From Massilia sp. METH4 (GTDB taxonomy: Bacteria; Pseudomonadota; Gammaproteobacteria; Burkholderiales; Burkholderiaceae_D), in contig NZ_CP146614.1 of assembly GCF_037094685.1 (NCBI RefSeq), positions 4,340,001-4,404,000 on the forward strand: 64,000 nt of DNA, read 5' to 3'. The notes under the pieces are model-generated. The model was given only the letters and a program-made list of their open reading frames with translations, did not search any database and was not told where the DNA came from. Position numbers and translations under genes: made by a program. Below, piece after piece: positions 37,796-46,997 of the stretch (positions within the stretch are counted from its first letter, which is position 1; every line of letters starts with the position of its first letter).

Positions 37796-39067
37796 ATGTC
37801 GAACCACGCATTCTTCCGCAACACCCTCGCCGAATCCGACCAGGCCGTGATGGCCGGCATTACCGGCGAGCTGCACCGCCAGCGCGACCAGATCGAAATG
37901 ATCGCGTCTGAGAACATCGTCTCGAAAGCCGTGCTGGAAGCCCAGGGCTCGGTGCTGACCAATAAATATGCGGAAGGCTATCCGGGCAAGCGCTACTACG
38001 GCGGCTGCGAGGAAGTCGACGTGATCGAAACGCTGGCCATCGACCGCGCCCGCCAACTGTTCGGCGCCGCCTACGTGAACGTGCAGCCGCACTCGGGCGC
38101 CCAGGCCAACGGCGCCGTCATGCTGGCCCTGCTGAAACCGGGCGACACGGTGCTGGGCATGGCACTGTCCGCCGGTGGCCACCTCACGCACGGCGCCAAG
38201 CCTGCGCTGTCGGGCAAGTGGTTCAACGCCGTGCAATACGGCGTGCGCCGTGAAGACAGCCGCGTCGACTACGACGAAGTGGAACGTCTTGCGCAGGAAC
38301 ACAAGCCGAAACTGATCATCGCCGGCTTCTCGGCCTACCCGCGCGAGCTGGACTGGGCGCGCTTCCGCGCCATCGCCGACTCGGTGGGCGCTTTCCTGAT
38401 GGTGGACATGGCGCACATCGCCGGCCTGGTGGCCGCCGGCGTGCACGCGAGCCCGGTGCCGCACGCGCACATCACCACCTCGACCACCCACAAGACGCTG
38501 CGCGGGCCGCGCGGCGGCATCATCATGACGAACGACGAGGACATCGCCAAGAAGATCAACGCGGCCGTGTTCCCCGGCCTGCAGGGCGGCCCGCTGATGC
38601 ACGTCATCGCCGGCAAGGCGGTGGCCTTCGGCGAAGCGCTGCAACCGGCGTTCAAGACCTATATCGAGCGCGTCGTCGCCAACGCCAAGGCGCTGGGCGA
38701 AGTGCTGGTGGCCGGCGGCGTGGACCTGGTCACGGGCGGTACCGACAACCACCTGCTGCTGGTGGACCTGCGGCCAATGGGCCTGAAGGGCAATGCCACC
38801 GAACAGGCGCTGGAGCGCGCGGGCTTTACCTGCAACAAGAACGGCATTCCGTTCGACGACGAGAAGCCGACCATCACCTCGGGCGTGCGCCTGGGCACGT
38901 CGGCCGGCACCACGCGCGGCTTCGGCGAGAACGAGTTCCGCCGCATCGGCACGCTGATCCTGGAAGTGCTGCAAAGCCTGCGCGACAGGCCCGAGGGCAA
39001 TGCCGAGGTCGAACAGCGCGTGCGCAAGGAAGTCTCCGTGCTGTGCAAGGAATTCCCCATCTACTGA
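37796..39067 (+). CDS. glyA: Serine hydroxymethyltransferase
   Basis: This 423-residue PLP enzyme interconverts glycine plus 5,10-methylene-THF with serine plus THF. The PLP lysine is Lys233 in [13 protein letters not shown]. Other family blocks are [36 protein letters not shown] and [11 protein letters not shown]. Its place between sdaA and dgc genes suggests a catabolic SHMT that combines the glycine and the C1 unit made by sarcosine oxidase; a second, biosynthetic glyA probably exists elsewhere (inference). ATG 37796 follows CCGGAG. No glycine riboswitch is visible upstream. Confidence 0.94.
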   Translation: MSNHAFFRNTLAESDQAVMAGITGELHRQRDQIEMIASENIVSKAVLEAQGSVLTNKYAEGYPGKRYYGGCEEVDVIETLAIDRARQLFGAAYVNVQPHSGAQANGAVMLALLKPGDTVLGMALSAGGHLTHGAKPALSGKWFNAVQYGVRREDSRVDYDEVERLAQEHKPKLIIAGFSAYPRELDWARFRAIADSVGAFLMVDMAHIAGLVAAGVHASPVPHAHITTSTTHKTLRGPRGGIIMTNDEDIAKKINAAVFPGLQGGPLMHVIAGKAVAFGEALQPAFKTYIERVVANAKALGEVLVAGGVDLVTGGTDNHLLLVDLRPMGLKGNATEQALERAGFTCNKNGIPFDDEKPTITSGVRLGTSAGTTRGFGENEFRRIGTLILEVLQSLRDRPEGNAEVEQRVRKEVSVLCKEFPIY

Positions 39068-39080
39068 CAGGACAAGAGCC

Positions 39081-40052
39081 ATGAGCAAACTGCACGACCA
39101 ATCCGTGGTGATCGACGGCCTGATCATCGCCAAGTGGGACCGCGACATCTTCGAAGACATGCGCCGAGGCGGCCTGACCGCCGCCAACTGCACCGTCTCC
39201 GTCTGGGAAGGCTTCAACGACACGGTGGCCAATATCGCCGACATGAAGAAGCTGATCCGCGAAAACAGCGAACTGGTGTCGCTGGTGCGCAGCACCGAGG
39301 ACATCCTCACCGCGAAGCGCAAGGGCCAGACCGGCATCATCCTGGGCTTCCAGAACGCCCATGCGTTCGAGGACAACCTGGGCTATATCGAAGCCTTCGC
39401 CGACATGGGCGTGCGCGTGGTACAGCTGTGCTACAACACGCAGAACCTGGTGGGCACCGGCTGCTACGAGCGCGACGGCGGCCTGTCCGGCTTCGGACGC
39501 GAAGTGATCGCCGAGATGAACCGCGTGGGGATCATGGTCGACCTGTCGCACGTGGGCGGCGCCACGTCGGAAGAAGCGATCCTGGCATCCACGAAACCGG
39601 TGTGCTACTCGCACTGCCTGCCTTCCGGCCTGAAGGAACACCCGCGCAACAAGAGCGACGAGCAATTGCGCTTCATCGCCGAGCGGGGCGGCTTCATCGG
39701 CGTGACGATGTTCCCGCCTTTCCTCAAGCGCGGCATCGAAGCCACGGTGGACGACTACGTGGAAGCGATCGACTACGTGATCAATATCGCCGGCGAGGAT
39801 TGCGTGGGCATCGGCACCGACTTCACGCAGGGCTACGACAAGGGCTTCTTCGATTGGATCACGCACGACAAGGGGCGCCACCGCCGGCTCACCAACTTCG
39901 GCCGGATCATCAATCCGGAAGGCATTCGCACCATTGGCGAGTTTCCGAACCTGACCGCGGCCATGGAGAAGGCTGGCTGGAAGGAATCGCGCATCCGCAA
40001 GGTGATGGGCGATAACTGGGTGAACGTGTTCCGCGAGGTGTGGGGGGCATAG
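39081..40052 (+). CDS. Membrane-dipeptidase-family (M19) protein
   Basis: This 323-residue member of the renal-dipeptidase (M19) amidohydrolase family has VVIDGLIIAKWDRDIFEDMR at the N-terminus, the mid-domain motif VDLSHVGGATSEEAI, KPVCYSHC and a late metal-site region GIGTDFTQGY. No signal peptide is seen, so it should be cytoplasmic. Equivalent genes sit beside dgcAB in Pseudomonas, where the role is unresolved. The usual H-x-D near the N-terminus is replaced by an IDGLI context without His, so the metal site may differ. ATG 39081 lies 13 bp after glyA. Confidence 0.8.
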   Translation: MSKLHDQSVVIDGLIIAKWDRDIFEDMRRGGLTAANCTVSVWEGFNDTVANIADMKKLIRENSELVSLVRSTEDILTAKRKGQTGIILGFQNAHAFEDNLGYIEAFADMGVRVVQLCYNTQNLVGTGCYERDGGLSGFGREVIAEMNRVGIMVDLSHVGGATSEEAILASTKPVCYSHCLPSGLKEHPRNKSDEQLRFIAERGGFIGVTMFPPFLKRGIEATVDDYVEAIDYVINIAGEDCVGIGTDFTQGYDKGFFDWITHDKGRHRRLTNFGRIINPEGIRTIGEFPNLTAAMEKAGWKESRIRKVMGDNWVNVFREVWGA

Positions 40053-40117
40053 CGCCGGCCCGCCGGATAAACCGCATTACCGCCAGTTCCCTTGAACAGA
40101 ACAGAAAGGTATTCCCG

Positions 40118-40639
40118 ATGAAACCCCAACTCCCGATCGACGTCAACGAGGAAACCGGCGTCTGGACCACCGATGGCCTGCCGATGCTGTACGTGCCGCG
40201 CCACTTCTTCACGAACAACCACCTGGCCATCGAGGCCGCGCTGGGCCGCGACCAGTACGCCCAGCAGCTCTACGATGCCGGCTACAAATCGGCCTACTAC
40301 TGGTGCGCCAAGGAAGCGGCCACGCATGGCCTGTCCGGCATGGCCGTCTATGAACACTACCTGAAGCGCCTGTCGCAGCGCGGCTGGGGCCTGTTCGCCT
40401 TCGAATCCTACGACGAGGCGACCGGCCACGCCCGCATCACCTTGCACAACTCATCCTTCGTGCTGGCCCAGCCCGAGTCGCACGACCGCCTGTGCTACAT
40501 GTTCGCCGGCTGGTTCTCCGGCGCCATGGACTGGGTGGGCAAGGATACCGGCCGCGGCTACGTGACCACCAGCCGCGAAGCGCACTGCGCGGCCGAGCAT
40601 GACCACGACCACTGCGTCTTCATCGTCGAACCGAAATAA
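40118..40639 (+). CDS. DUF5943 / V4R-domain protein of the dimethylglycine operon
   Basis: This 173-residue cytoplasmic protein resembles the DUF5943 family with a 4-vinyl-reductase (V4R)-like domain: LPMLYVPRHFFTNNHLAIE, YDAGYKSAYYWCAKEAATHG and GLFAFESYDEATGHARITLHN. The C-terminus carries CAAEHDHDHCVF, a Cys/His-rich cluster suited to metal binding. Such genes accompany dgcA and the dipeptidase in Pseudomonas, but no biochemical role is known to me. It may handle a cofactor for DgcA or DgcB (inference). ATG 40118 follows AGAAAGG. Confidence 0.75.
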   Translation: MKPQLPIDVNEETGVWTTDGLPMLYVPRHFFTNNHLAIEAALGRDQYAQQLYDAGYKSAYYWCAKEAATHGLSGMAVYEHYLKRLSQRGWGLFAFESYDEATGHARITLHNSSFVLAQPESHDRLCYMFAGWFSGAMDWVGKDTGRGYVTTSREAHCAAEHDHDHCVFIVEPK

Positions 40640-40648
40640 GAGGCCAGC

Positions 40649-42709
40649 ATGCGTTACCCGAACCTGTTCGCGCCGATCACGCTCAACAAGCTTACGATCC
40701 GCAACCGCATCATCAGCACCGCCCACGCCGAGGTGTACGCCGAAAACGGGGTGCCGGGCGAGCGCTATATCCGCTATTACGAAGAAAAGGCCAAGGGCGG
40801 CGTCGGCCTGTGCATCTGCGGCGGCTCCAGCCCCGTGTCGATCGACAGCCCGCAAGGGTGGTGGAAGTCGGTCGACCTGTCGAACGACCGCGTGATCGAG
40901 CCGCTGGCCAGGCTGGCAGCCACGATGCACAAGCACGGCGCGAAGATCATGATCCAGGCCACGCACATGGGCCGCCGCTCGAACTACCACGGCGAGCACT
41001 GGCCGCACCTGCTCACGCCTTCCGGCGTGCGCGAGCCGGTCCACCGCGGTAACGCCAAGACCATCGAACTGCATGAAATCAAGCGTATCGTCGGCGACTT
41101 CGCCGCCGCCGCCAGGCGCGTCAAGGCGGCCGGCATGGACGGCATCGAGATTTCCGCCGCCCACCAGCACCTGATCGACCAGTTCTGGAGCCAGCGGACC
41201 AATAAACGCACGGACGAATACGGCGGCTCGCTCGCCAACCGCATGCGCTTCGGCGTGGAAGTGCTGCAGGCGGTGCGTGACGCGGTAGGGCCCGACTTCT
41301 GCGTGGGCCTGCGCATGTGCGGCGACGAATTCCACGAAGACGGCCTGTCCCACGACGTGCTCAAGGAAATCGCGGTCGCGATGGAAAAGACCGGCCTGAT
41401 CGACTACATCAGCATCGTCGGCTCCGGTGCCGACACGCACAACACCCTGGTCAACTGCATGCCGCCGATGGCGCTGCCGCCGGAACCGTTCGTGCACCTG
41501 GCCGCCGGCATCAAATCGGTGCTGACCTTGCCGGTGATGCACGCGCAAAGCATCCGCGACCCGGTGCAGGCCGAGCGCATCCTGGCCAACGGCATGTGCG
41601 ACCTGGTCGGCATGACGCGCGCGCACATGGCCGATCCCCACCTCGTCATCAAGATCCGCGACGGCAGGGAAGACCAGATCAAGCAGTGCGTGGGCGCCAA
41701 CTACTGCATCGACCGCCAGTACAACGGCCTGGACGTGCTATGCATCCAGAACGCGGCGACGAGCCGCGAGGAAACGATGCCGCACACGATCGAGAAATCG
41801 CGCGGCAGGCGGCGCAAGGTGGTCGTCGTCGGCGGCGGCCCGGCCGGGCTGGAAGCGGCGCGCGTGTCGCGCGAGCGGGGCCACGACGTGGTGCTGTTCG
41901 AGAAGAATGACCAGGTGGGCGGGCAGGTGCTGCTGGCGGCCAAGGCGCCGCAGCGCGAGCAGATGGCCGGCATCGTGCGCTGGTTCGACATGGAGACCAA
42001 GCGGCTCGGCGTGGACCGCCGGCTGGGCACTGCCGCCACCGTGAGCGCGATCATGGCCGAGAAGCCGGACATCGTGGTGATGGCGACCGGCGGCAACAGC
42101 CACACGAACGAGAACCCGCACTGGAACGTGGCCGACGGTCTCGCCGTGAGCAGCTGGGACATCCTGTCCGGCAAGGTCGCGCCGGGCAAGAACGTGCTCG
42201 TGTACGACGGCATCAGCGCCCACGCGGGTGCCGGCACGGCCGACTTCATCGCCAGCCGCGGCAATCTCGTGGAAATCGTGACGCCGGACGTGAAGGTGGG
42301 CGACGACGTGGGCGGCACCACGTTCCCGATCTTCTACCGCCGCATGTATTCGCAGGGCGTGGTGATGACGCCGAACTACTGGCTCGACGCCGTGCGCCGC
42401 GAAGGCGAGAAGGTGATCGCGACGATTCGCAACGAGTACACCGAGGAGCTGGAAGAGCGCGAGGTGGACCAGGTGGTGATCGAGAACGGCATCACGCCGA
42501 ACGACGGCCTGTACTGGGAACTGAAGGAATTCTCGCTGAACCGCGGCGAGACGGACGTGCACAAGCTGTTCGCGGCCGAGCCGCAACCGCGGCTGGACCA
42601 GGAGCTGAAGGATGGCGAGTTCCTGCTGTTCCGCGTCGGCGATTGCGTCTCGATGCACAACATCCACGCGGCGATCTACGACTCTCTGCGTCTTTGCAAG
42701 GACTTCTGA
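40649..42709 (+). CDS. dgcA: Dimethylglycine demethylase subunit (OYE-family flavoprotein)
   Basis: This 686-residue protein has an N-terminal old-yellow-enzyme TIM barrel with FMN (LFAPITLNKLTIRNRIISTA, MIQATHMGRRS, AAHQHLIDQFWSQRTNKRTD) and C-terminal FAD/NAD-type domains (VVVVGGGPAGLEAARVSRER), like trimethylamine dehydrogenase. It demethylates dimethylglycine to sarcosine with DgcB and ETF as electron route. The iron-sulfur region reads CVGANYC followed by a later Cys: Cys347, Cys353 and Cys365 are kept, but the second Cys of the classical four-Cys set is Ala350. ATG 40649 follows AAGAGG. dgcB begins one base after the stop. Confidence 0.9.
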   Translation: MRYPNLFAPITLNKLTIRNRIISTAHAEVYAENGVPGERYIRYYEEKAKGGVGLCICGGSSPVSIDSPQGWWKSVDLSNDRVIEPLARLAATMHKHGAKIMIQATHMGRRSNYHGEHWPHLLTPSGVREPVHRGNAKTIELHEIKRIVGDFAAAARRVKAAGMDGIEISAAHQHLIDQFWSQRTNKRTDEYGGSLANRMRFGVEVLQAVRDAVGPDFCVGLRMCGDEFHEDGLSHDVLKEIAVAMEKTGLIDYISIVGSGADTHNTLVNCMPPMALPPEPFVHLAAGIKSVLTLPVMHAQSIRDPVQAERILANGMCDLVGMTRAHMADPHLVIKIRDGREDQIKQCVGANYCIDRQYNGLDVLCIQNAATSREETMPHTIEKSRGRRRKVVVVGGGPAGLEAARVSRERGHDVVLFEKNDQVGGQVLLAAKAPQREQMAGIVRWFDMETKRLGVDRRLGTAATVSAIMAEKPDIVVMATGGNSHTNENPHWNVADGLAVSSWDILSGKVAPGKNVLVYDGISAHAGAGTADFIASRGNLVEIVTPDVKVGDDVGGTTFPIFYRRMYSQGVVMTPNYWLDAVRREGEKVIATIRNEYTEELEEREVDQVVIENGITPNDGLYWELKEFSLNRGETDVHKLFAAEPQPRLDQELKDGEFLLFRVGDCVSMHNIHAAIYDSLRLCKDF

Positions 42710-42710
42710 C

Positions 42711-44579
42711 ATGCTTGCCAACATCATCACCATCTCGTTCTGGGCCAGCATGGCGCTGATGCTGCTGGGCTTCGTGCAGCGCGCGCGCCTGTGGAGCAAC
42801 GGTCGCCCGCAGCGCATCGCGCTGGGCAAGCTGTTCACGATCCCGAAGCGCTATTTCGTCGACCTGCACCACGTGGTGGCGCGCGAACCGTTCATCGCCC
42901 GCACCCACGTGGCGGTGGCCGGCGGCGCCATCCTGGCGCTGCTCGTCATCGGCATCAACTACGGGCTGGCGCTGTATTCGCCCGTGCTCGACCGCGTGCT
43001 GCTGGGCGCCTCCTGCCTGATGCTGGCCGGCGCCGCCATGGTGGCCTGGCGCCGCCGCGCGCCGCCGGCAAGGTTGTCGCGCGGGCCGTGGATGCGCCTG
43101 CCGTTCACGCTGGCCGCGTTCGCGCTGGGTGCCGGCCTGGCCGCCTGGTATGCGCCGCAGGGCGCGCAGGCGCCGGCGCTGCTGGCCATTGCCTTGCTGG
43201 CGCTCGGCGCCGCCGAACTGGCGCTGGGCATCGGCATGGGCGGACCCATGAAGCATGCCGTCGCCGGCTTGCTCAACCTGGCCTTCCACCCGCGCCAGCA
43301 GCGCTTCGAGGGCCGCCGCTCGACCGACCTGCGGCCCCTGAACCTGGAAGGCGGCGACTACGGCGTGACGAAACCGGCCGATTTCGCCTGGAACCGCCTC
43401 CTGCAGTTCGACGCCTGCGTGCAGTGCGGCAAGTGCGAGGCGGCCTGCCCGGCGCTGGCCGCGGGGCAGCCGCTGAACCCGAAAAAACTGATCCAGGACA
43501 TGGTCGTTGGCCTGTCCGGCAAGACCGACGCGGGCTATGCCGGCACGCCGTATCCGGGCAAGCCGGTGGGCGAGCACGGCGGCGCGCCGGACCAGCCGAT
43601 CTTCCAGGGCCTGCTCGATCCCGAAACCGTGTGGTCTTGCACCACGTGCCGCGCTTGCGTGCAGGAGTGCCCGATGCTGATCGAGCACGTCGACGCGGTG
43701 GTCGACATGCGCCGCGCATTGACCCTGGTCGATGGCGCGGTGCCGGGGAAGGGCGCCCAGGCGCTGGAAAACCTGCGCCACACGCAGACCGTGGGCGGTT
43801 TCCCGCGTGCCGTCCGCTACCATTGGGCCATCGACCTGGACGTGCCGGTGCTGGTGCCGGGCGCCCGCACCGATTACCTGCTGGTGGCCGGCGAGGGCGC
43901 TTTCGACATGCGCTACCAGCGCGCCCTGCGTGCCCTCGTGAAGGTGCTCAAGCATGCCAAGGTCGACTTCGCCGTGCTGGGCGAGGCGGAGCTGGACAGC
44001 GGCGACCTGGCCCGCCGGCTGGGCGACGAAGCGGGCTTCCAGAAGCTCGCGCAGGGCAACATCGCCACCTTGTCGAAGCTCCAGTTCAAGCACATCGTCA
44101 CGCCTGACCCGCACGTATTCCATTGCATGAAGAACGAATACCCGGCACTGGGCGGCCGCTACGACGTGCTGCACCACAGCGGCCTGATCGCCAGGCTGTT
44201 CAAGGAAGGGCGCATCCGCCTGAAGGGCGAAGCGCTGGCCGCGCCGCTGACCTACCACGACCCGTGCTACCTGGGCCGCTACAACGGCGAACTGGAGGCG
44301 CCGCGCGAGGTGCTGGCGGCGCTGGGCATCGGCGTGCGCGAGATGGAGCGGTCGCGCGAAAAGGGCCGCTGCTGCGGGGGCGGAGGCGGTGCGCCGTTCA
44401 CCGACATTCCGGGCAAGACCCGTATTCCCGATATCCGCATCGTCGATGCGCGCACGATCGGCGCGGAAGTGGTGGCCGTGGCTTGCCCGAATTGCACCGC
44501 CATGCTCGAGGGTGTGGTCGGCCCGCGCCCCGAAGTGATGGAACTTGCCGAGCTGGTCGTCCAGCGCCTGGGAGATTAA
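42711..44579 (+). CDS. dgcB: Membrane iron-sulfur electron carrier for dimethylglycine demethylation
   Basis: This 622-residue protein has an N-terminal membrane part with about five helices (residues 1-200). A soluble region with two [4Fe-4S] motifs (CVQCGKCEAACP and CTTCRACVQECP) follows, and then two CCG domains typical of heterodisulfide-reductase-like proteins (HDPCYLGRYN, GRCCGGGGGAPF, ACPNC). It likely moves electrons from DgcA via ETF to quinone. The ATG at 42711 comes one base after the dgcA stop, and its own stop TAA touches the etfA ATG. Gene order and close packing support one demethylase complex. Confidence 0.9.
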   Translation: MLANIITISFWASMALMLLGFVQRARLWSNGRPQRIALGKLFTIPKRYFVDLHHVVAREPFIARTHVAVAGGAILALLVIGINYGLALYSPVLDRVLLGASCLMLAGAAMVAWRRRAPPARLSRGPWMRLPFTLAAFALGAGLAAWYAPQGAQAPALLAIALLALGAAELALGIGMGGPMKHAVAGLLNLAFHPRQQRFEGRRSTDLRPLNLEGGDYGVTKPADFAWNRLLQFDACVQCGKCEAACPALAAGQPLNPKKLIQDMVVGLSGKTDAGYAGTPYPGKPVGEHGGAPDQPIFQGLLDPETVWSCTTCRACVQECPMLIEHVDAVVDMRRALTLVDGAVPGKGAQALENLRHTQTVGGFPRAVRYHWAIDLDVPVLVPGARTDYLLVAGEGAFDMRYQRALRALVKVLKHAKVDFAVLGEAELDSGDLARRLGDEAGFQKLAQGNIATLSKLQFKHIVTPDPHVFHCMKNEYPALGGRYDVLHHSGLIARLFKEGRIRLKGEALAAPLTYHDPCYLGRYNGELEAPREVLAALGIGVREMERSREKGRCCGGGGGAPFTDIPGKTRIPDIRIVDARTIGAEVVAVACPNCTAMLEGVVGPRPEVMELAELVVQRLGD

Positions 44580-45686
44580 ATGGAACGTCATCAAACCGTG
44601 GCGCGCCGCGTCAATCCGCGCCGCCCCTATGTGCTCACCGATGCGGGCCTCAAGCGCATCATCCTTGGTGCCGAGGAAGGCACCCGCGAGCTGTTGCAGG
44701 CGCATCGCACCGGCACCCGCAAACAGCCGCGCAGCACGCTGCCGTTCGAGCGCCACTCGCTGGTGCTGGTGCACGCCGACCGCGGCATGCTCGACGAACA
44801 TGCGCGCCAGGCCATCGCCGCGGCAGCATTGCTGGCCGATCCCGCCACCGGCGTGGCCGTGGCGGTGCTGGGCGGCACGACGGCCGACCTGGGCGAGTGC
44901 GGCGCCGACGCGGTGGTCAACGTACCGGACCTGGATGTGACGCGCTTCTGCCCCGAGCAGGAGCTGGCACTGGCCGAGCGGCTGATCGAGCGCTACCAGC
45001 CGGCCCACATCTTCCTGCCGGACCGGGGCAGTGATGGCGACCTGGGCCGACGCCTGGCGGCGCGCACCGGGCGCAGCATCGCCACCGACGTGGTGGAGCT
45101 CGACGACGGCAAGGCTTGCCGCCTGGTGCCGGGTGCCCGCTTTGCCCGTTGCGACCTGCCGCAGGTGGTGCTTCTGGCCCGCCATGCGGCGGACACGACG
45201 CTGCCGTTCATCGGCCACGGCATGGTGGAGGAGGGCGCCGTGCCCGCCGCCACGCAGCCGGGCGTGCGCGACCTGGGCCTGGAAAACAGCAGCCCCGACC
45301 AGATCGGGCTGGAAGAGGCGGACTTCATCCTCTCCGGCGGCAACGGCATGCGCGACATGGAAACCTTCGGCGCGCTGGCCCTGGCGCTGGGTGCCGCGAC
45401 GGGTGCCTCGCGCGTGGCGGTCGACGATGGCCGCTTCCCGCGCGCCAAGCAGATCGGCGCCACCGGCAAGACGGTGCAGGCCAGCGCCTACCTGGCGCTC
45501 GGCATTTCCGGCGCCGTGCAGCACCTGCAGGGGATCAAGGATTGCCGGCATGTCATCGCCGTCAACCTGGACGAGAGCGCGCCGATCGCCAAGCGCGCCA
45601 ACCTGACCCTGGTCGAGGATGCGCAGGCGCTGATGCGCGCGCTGCTGGACAAGGTGACCGCGGCCCGCAAGGCCGCCCAACATTGA
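44580..45686 (+). CDS. etfA: Electron transfer flavoprotein alpha subunit, dgc-linked
   Basis: This 368-residue ETF alpha subunit is larger than housekeeping versions because of an N-terminal extension of about 50 residues (RRPYVLTDAGLKRIILGAEE). The FAD-binding C-terminal domain has SGGNGMRDMETF, KQIGATGKTVQASAYLALGI and a later GIKDCRHVIAVN. It should carry electrons for dimethylglycine (and perhaps sarcosine) demethylation together with the next gene. The ATG shares its first base position directly after the dgcB stop codon, so translation is coupled. Confidence 0.9.
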   Translation: MERHQTVARRVNPRRPYVLTDAGLKRIILGAEEGTRELLQAHRTGTRKQPRSTLPFERHSLVLVHADRGMLDEHARQAIAAAALLADPATGVAVAVLGGTTADLGECGADAVVNVPDLDVTRFCPEQELALAERLIERYQPAHIFLPDRGSDGDLGRRLAARTGRSIATDVVELDDGKACRLVPGARFARCDLPQVVLLARHAADTTLPFIGHGMVEEGAVPAATQPGVRDLGLENSSPDQIGLEEADFILSGGNGMRDMETFGALALALGAATGASRVAVDDGRFPRAKQIGATGKTVQASAYLALGISGAVQHLQGIKDCRHVIAVNLDESAPIAKRANLTLVEDAQALMRALLDKVTAARKAAQH

Positions 45687-45696
45687 AGGAGGCGAC

Positions 45697-46476
45697 ATGA
45701 CAACCACGCTCAAGATCGCGGTGCTGGTCTCGACCGCGCGCCACCCGGTCAGCAACGCGCCGGTGAAAAGCGGCAGCGATGCCGCCGCGCTGGAGATCGG
45801 CTGCAGCCTGGCACCGGCCGGCCGCCTGACGGTGCTGTCGGCCGGCATGGCCGGCAAGGAAGCGCTGGAGGATTATCTGGGGCTCGGCGCCGAGGCGATC
45901 GAGGTGCTCACCGTGGCCTCGACGGACGACGTGCTGCCCGCGCTGCTGGCGCGCCTGAAGGGTTTCGACCTCGTCCTGTGCGGCATGCGCTCGGACGGCC
46001 AGGCGGCGTCCGGCATGCTGCCCTACCTGCTGGCCGAAGGCCTGGGTGTGCCGGTGGTGGGCGACGTGCTGGAAGCGACGGCCACTGGCCGCACGCTGAC
46101 GGTGCGGCAGTTCCTGCCCAAGGGCATGCGCCGGCGCCTCGAGGTGAGCCTGCCGGCCGTGCTGGCCGTGCACCCACGCGCGCCGGCAACGCGGCAGTAC
46201 GCCTATGCGCGGGCACGGGCCGGAAGGGTCACCTACGTGGCGGGCGCCATCGGCAACCGCGCGCCGGGCGCGCAGGCCTGGCAATTCGAACCGGCGACGC
46301 GCCGCCCGCGTCCGCTCAAGGCGAAGCTGGCGCAAAGCGGGCACAGCCGTATGATGGGGGCCATCGGCGGCGATGGCGGGGCGCGCGGCGGCCAGGTCGT
46401 CAAGACCGGCAGTGCGGAACAAAAGGCGCAGGTGCTGCTGGATTACCTGCGCGAACACCGGCTGATCGATTTCTGA
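45697..46476 (+). CDS. etfB: Electron transfer flavoprotein beta subunit, dgc-linked
   Basis: This 259-residue ETF beta subunit has the AMP/nucleotide-binding fold with LKIAVLVSTARHPVSNAP, GFDLVLCGMRSDGQAASGML and GLGVPVVGDVLE. The usual D-x-x-T-x-x-V signature is weak, as expected for the divergent ETFs of the dimethylglycine system. ATG 45697 is preceded by AAGGAGG. Three bases after its stop the FolB-like gene begins. Confidence 0.88.
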   Translation: MTTTLKIAVLVSTARHPVSNAPVKSGSDAAALEIGCSLAPAGRLTVLSAGMAGKEALEDYLGLGAEAIEVLTVASTDDVLPALLARLKGFDLVLCGMRSDGQAASGMLPYLLAEGLGVPVVGDVLEATATGRTLTVRQFLPKGMRRRLEVSLPAVLAVHPRAPATRQYAYARARAGRVTYVAGAIGNRAPGAQAWQFEPATRRPRPLKAKLAQSGHSRMMGAIGGDGGARGGQVVKTGSAEQKAQVLLDYLREHRLIDF

Positions 46477-46479
46477 GCC

Positions 46480-46845
46480 ATGGCCACGCACCTCATTCCC
46501 TGGACCATCGAGGTCCGCGCGCTGGACACCGCCTTGCGCACCGGCCACGGCCGGTTCGACTGGCAGCCCGCCACCGTCGACATCACCCTGCACGCACTGG
46601 CGCCCGCCGTGCCGGAAACGATCGAGGATTGCATCAATTACCAGCCCATCTGCGAGCACGTGCTGGGCGCCTGGTCGGATACGGCGTCGAGCGCCGAGCC
46701 GGGCAGGGCGGTCTGCGACCTGATCGCCTTCCTGCTCGACTACGACGAGCGCATCGGGCACGTCGACGTTGCCCTGACCACGGGCGGCGTCACGCTGCGG
46801 CTGGCGCAGGCGCGCGCGGGGCGGGAGGCCGCACTGGCGGCCTGA
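46480..46845 (+). CDS. FolB-like T-fold protein lacking catalytic residues
   Basis: This 121-residue protein resembles dihydroneopterin aldolase (FolB/FolX T-fold): a strand pair about residues 8-42, CINYQPICEHVLGAW matching the conserved substrate-site Tyr segment, a helix with VCDLIAFLLDYDERI, and a last strand HVDVALTTGGVTLRL. The active-site Lys of the usual K-P-x-A motif is replaced in the TTGG region, and the N-terminal Glu of the G-x-x-x-H-E motif is missing, so aldolase activity is unlikely. It is the last gene of the sox-dgc-etf operon, three bases after etfB. Pterin or folate binding linked to C1 transfer is possible (inference). Confidence 0.7.
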   Translation: MATHLIPWTIEVRALDTALRTGHGRFDWQPATVDITLHALAPAVPETIEDCINYQPICEHVLGAWSDTASSAEPGRAVCDLIAFLLDYDERIGHVDVALTTGGVTLRLAQARAGREAALAA

Positions 46846-46895
46846 AAGGAAGTGGCGCTGCCGGCGCGGACAGCGCCAAGAAGGACTATCGCCGA

Positions 46896-46924
46896 TTGAC
46901 AGCGATGCAACGCGCGGCTAGCAT
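46896..46924 (+). promoter_or_regulatory. Strong sigma-70-type promoter of the GlxA regulator gene
   Basis: TTGACA (46896-46901) and TAGCAT (46919-46924) are separated by exactly 17 bp. Transcription would start about 46931, leaving a 67-base leader before the ATG at 46998. Confidence 0.6.
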
Positions 46925-46997
46925 TTGACGATGCAGCTCCCGCCGTCACGGTGTTTGCCACCGGTGCCGGCCGCGCGTTGCAACTTCAGGAAGTCGC

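Noticed and set aside
32619..37962. Minus-strand open frames of about 870 and 770 codons opposite soxA and soxG-sdaA
   Set aside because: They lie entirely across well-supported genes on the plus strand and show composition-driven repeats without any recognisable domain.
42492..45857. Very long minus-strand open frame (over 1,100 codons) opposite dgcB, etfA and etfB
   Set aside because: It is Arg/His/Gln/Ala-rich with no domain and mirrors real genes; long antisense frames are normal at this GC content.
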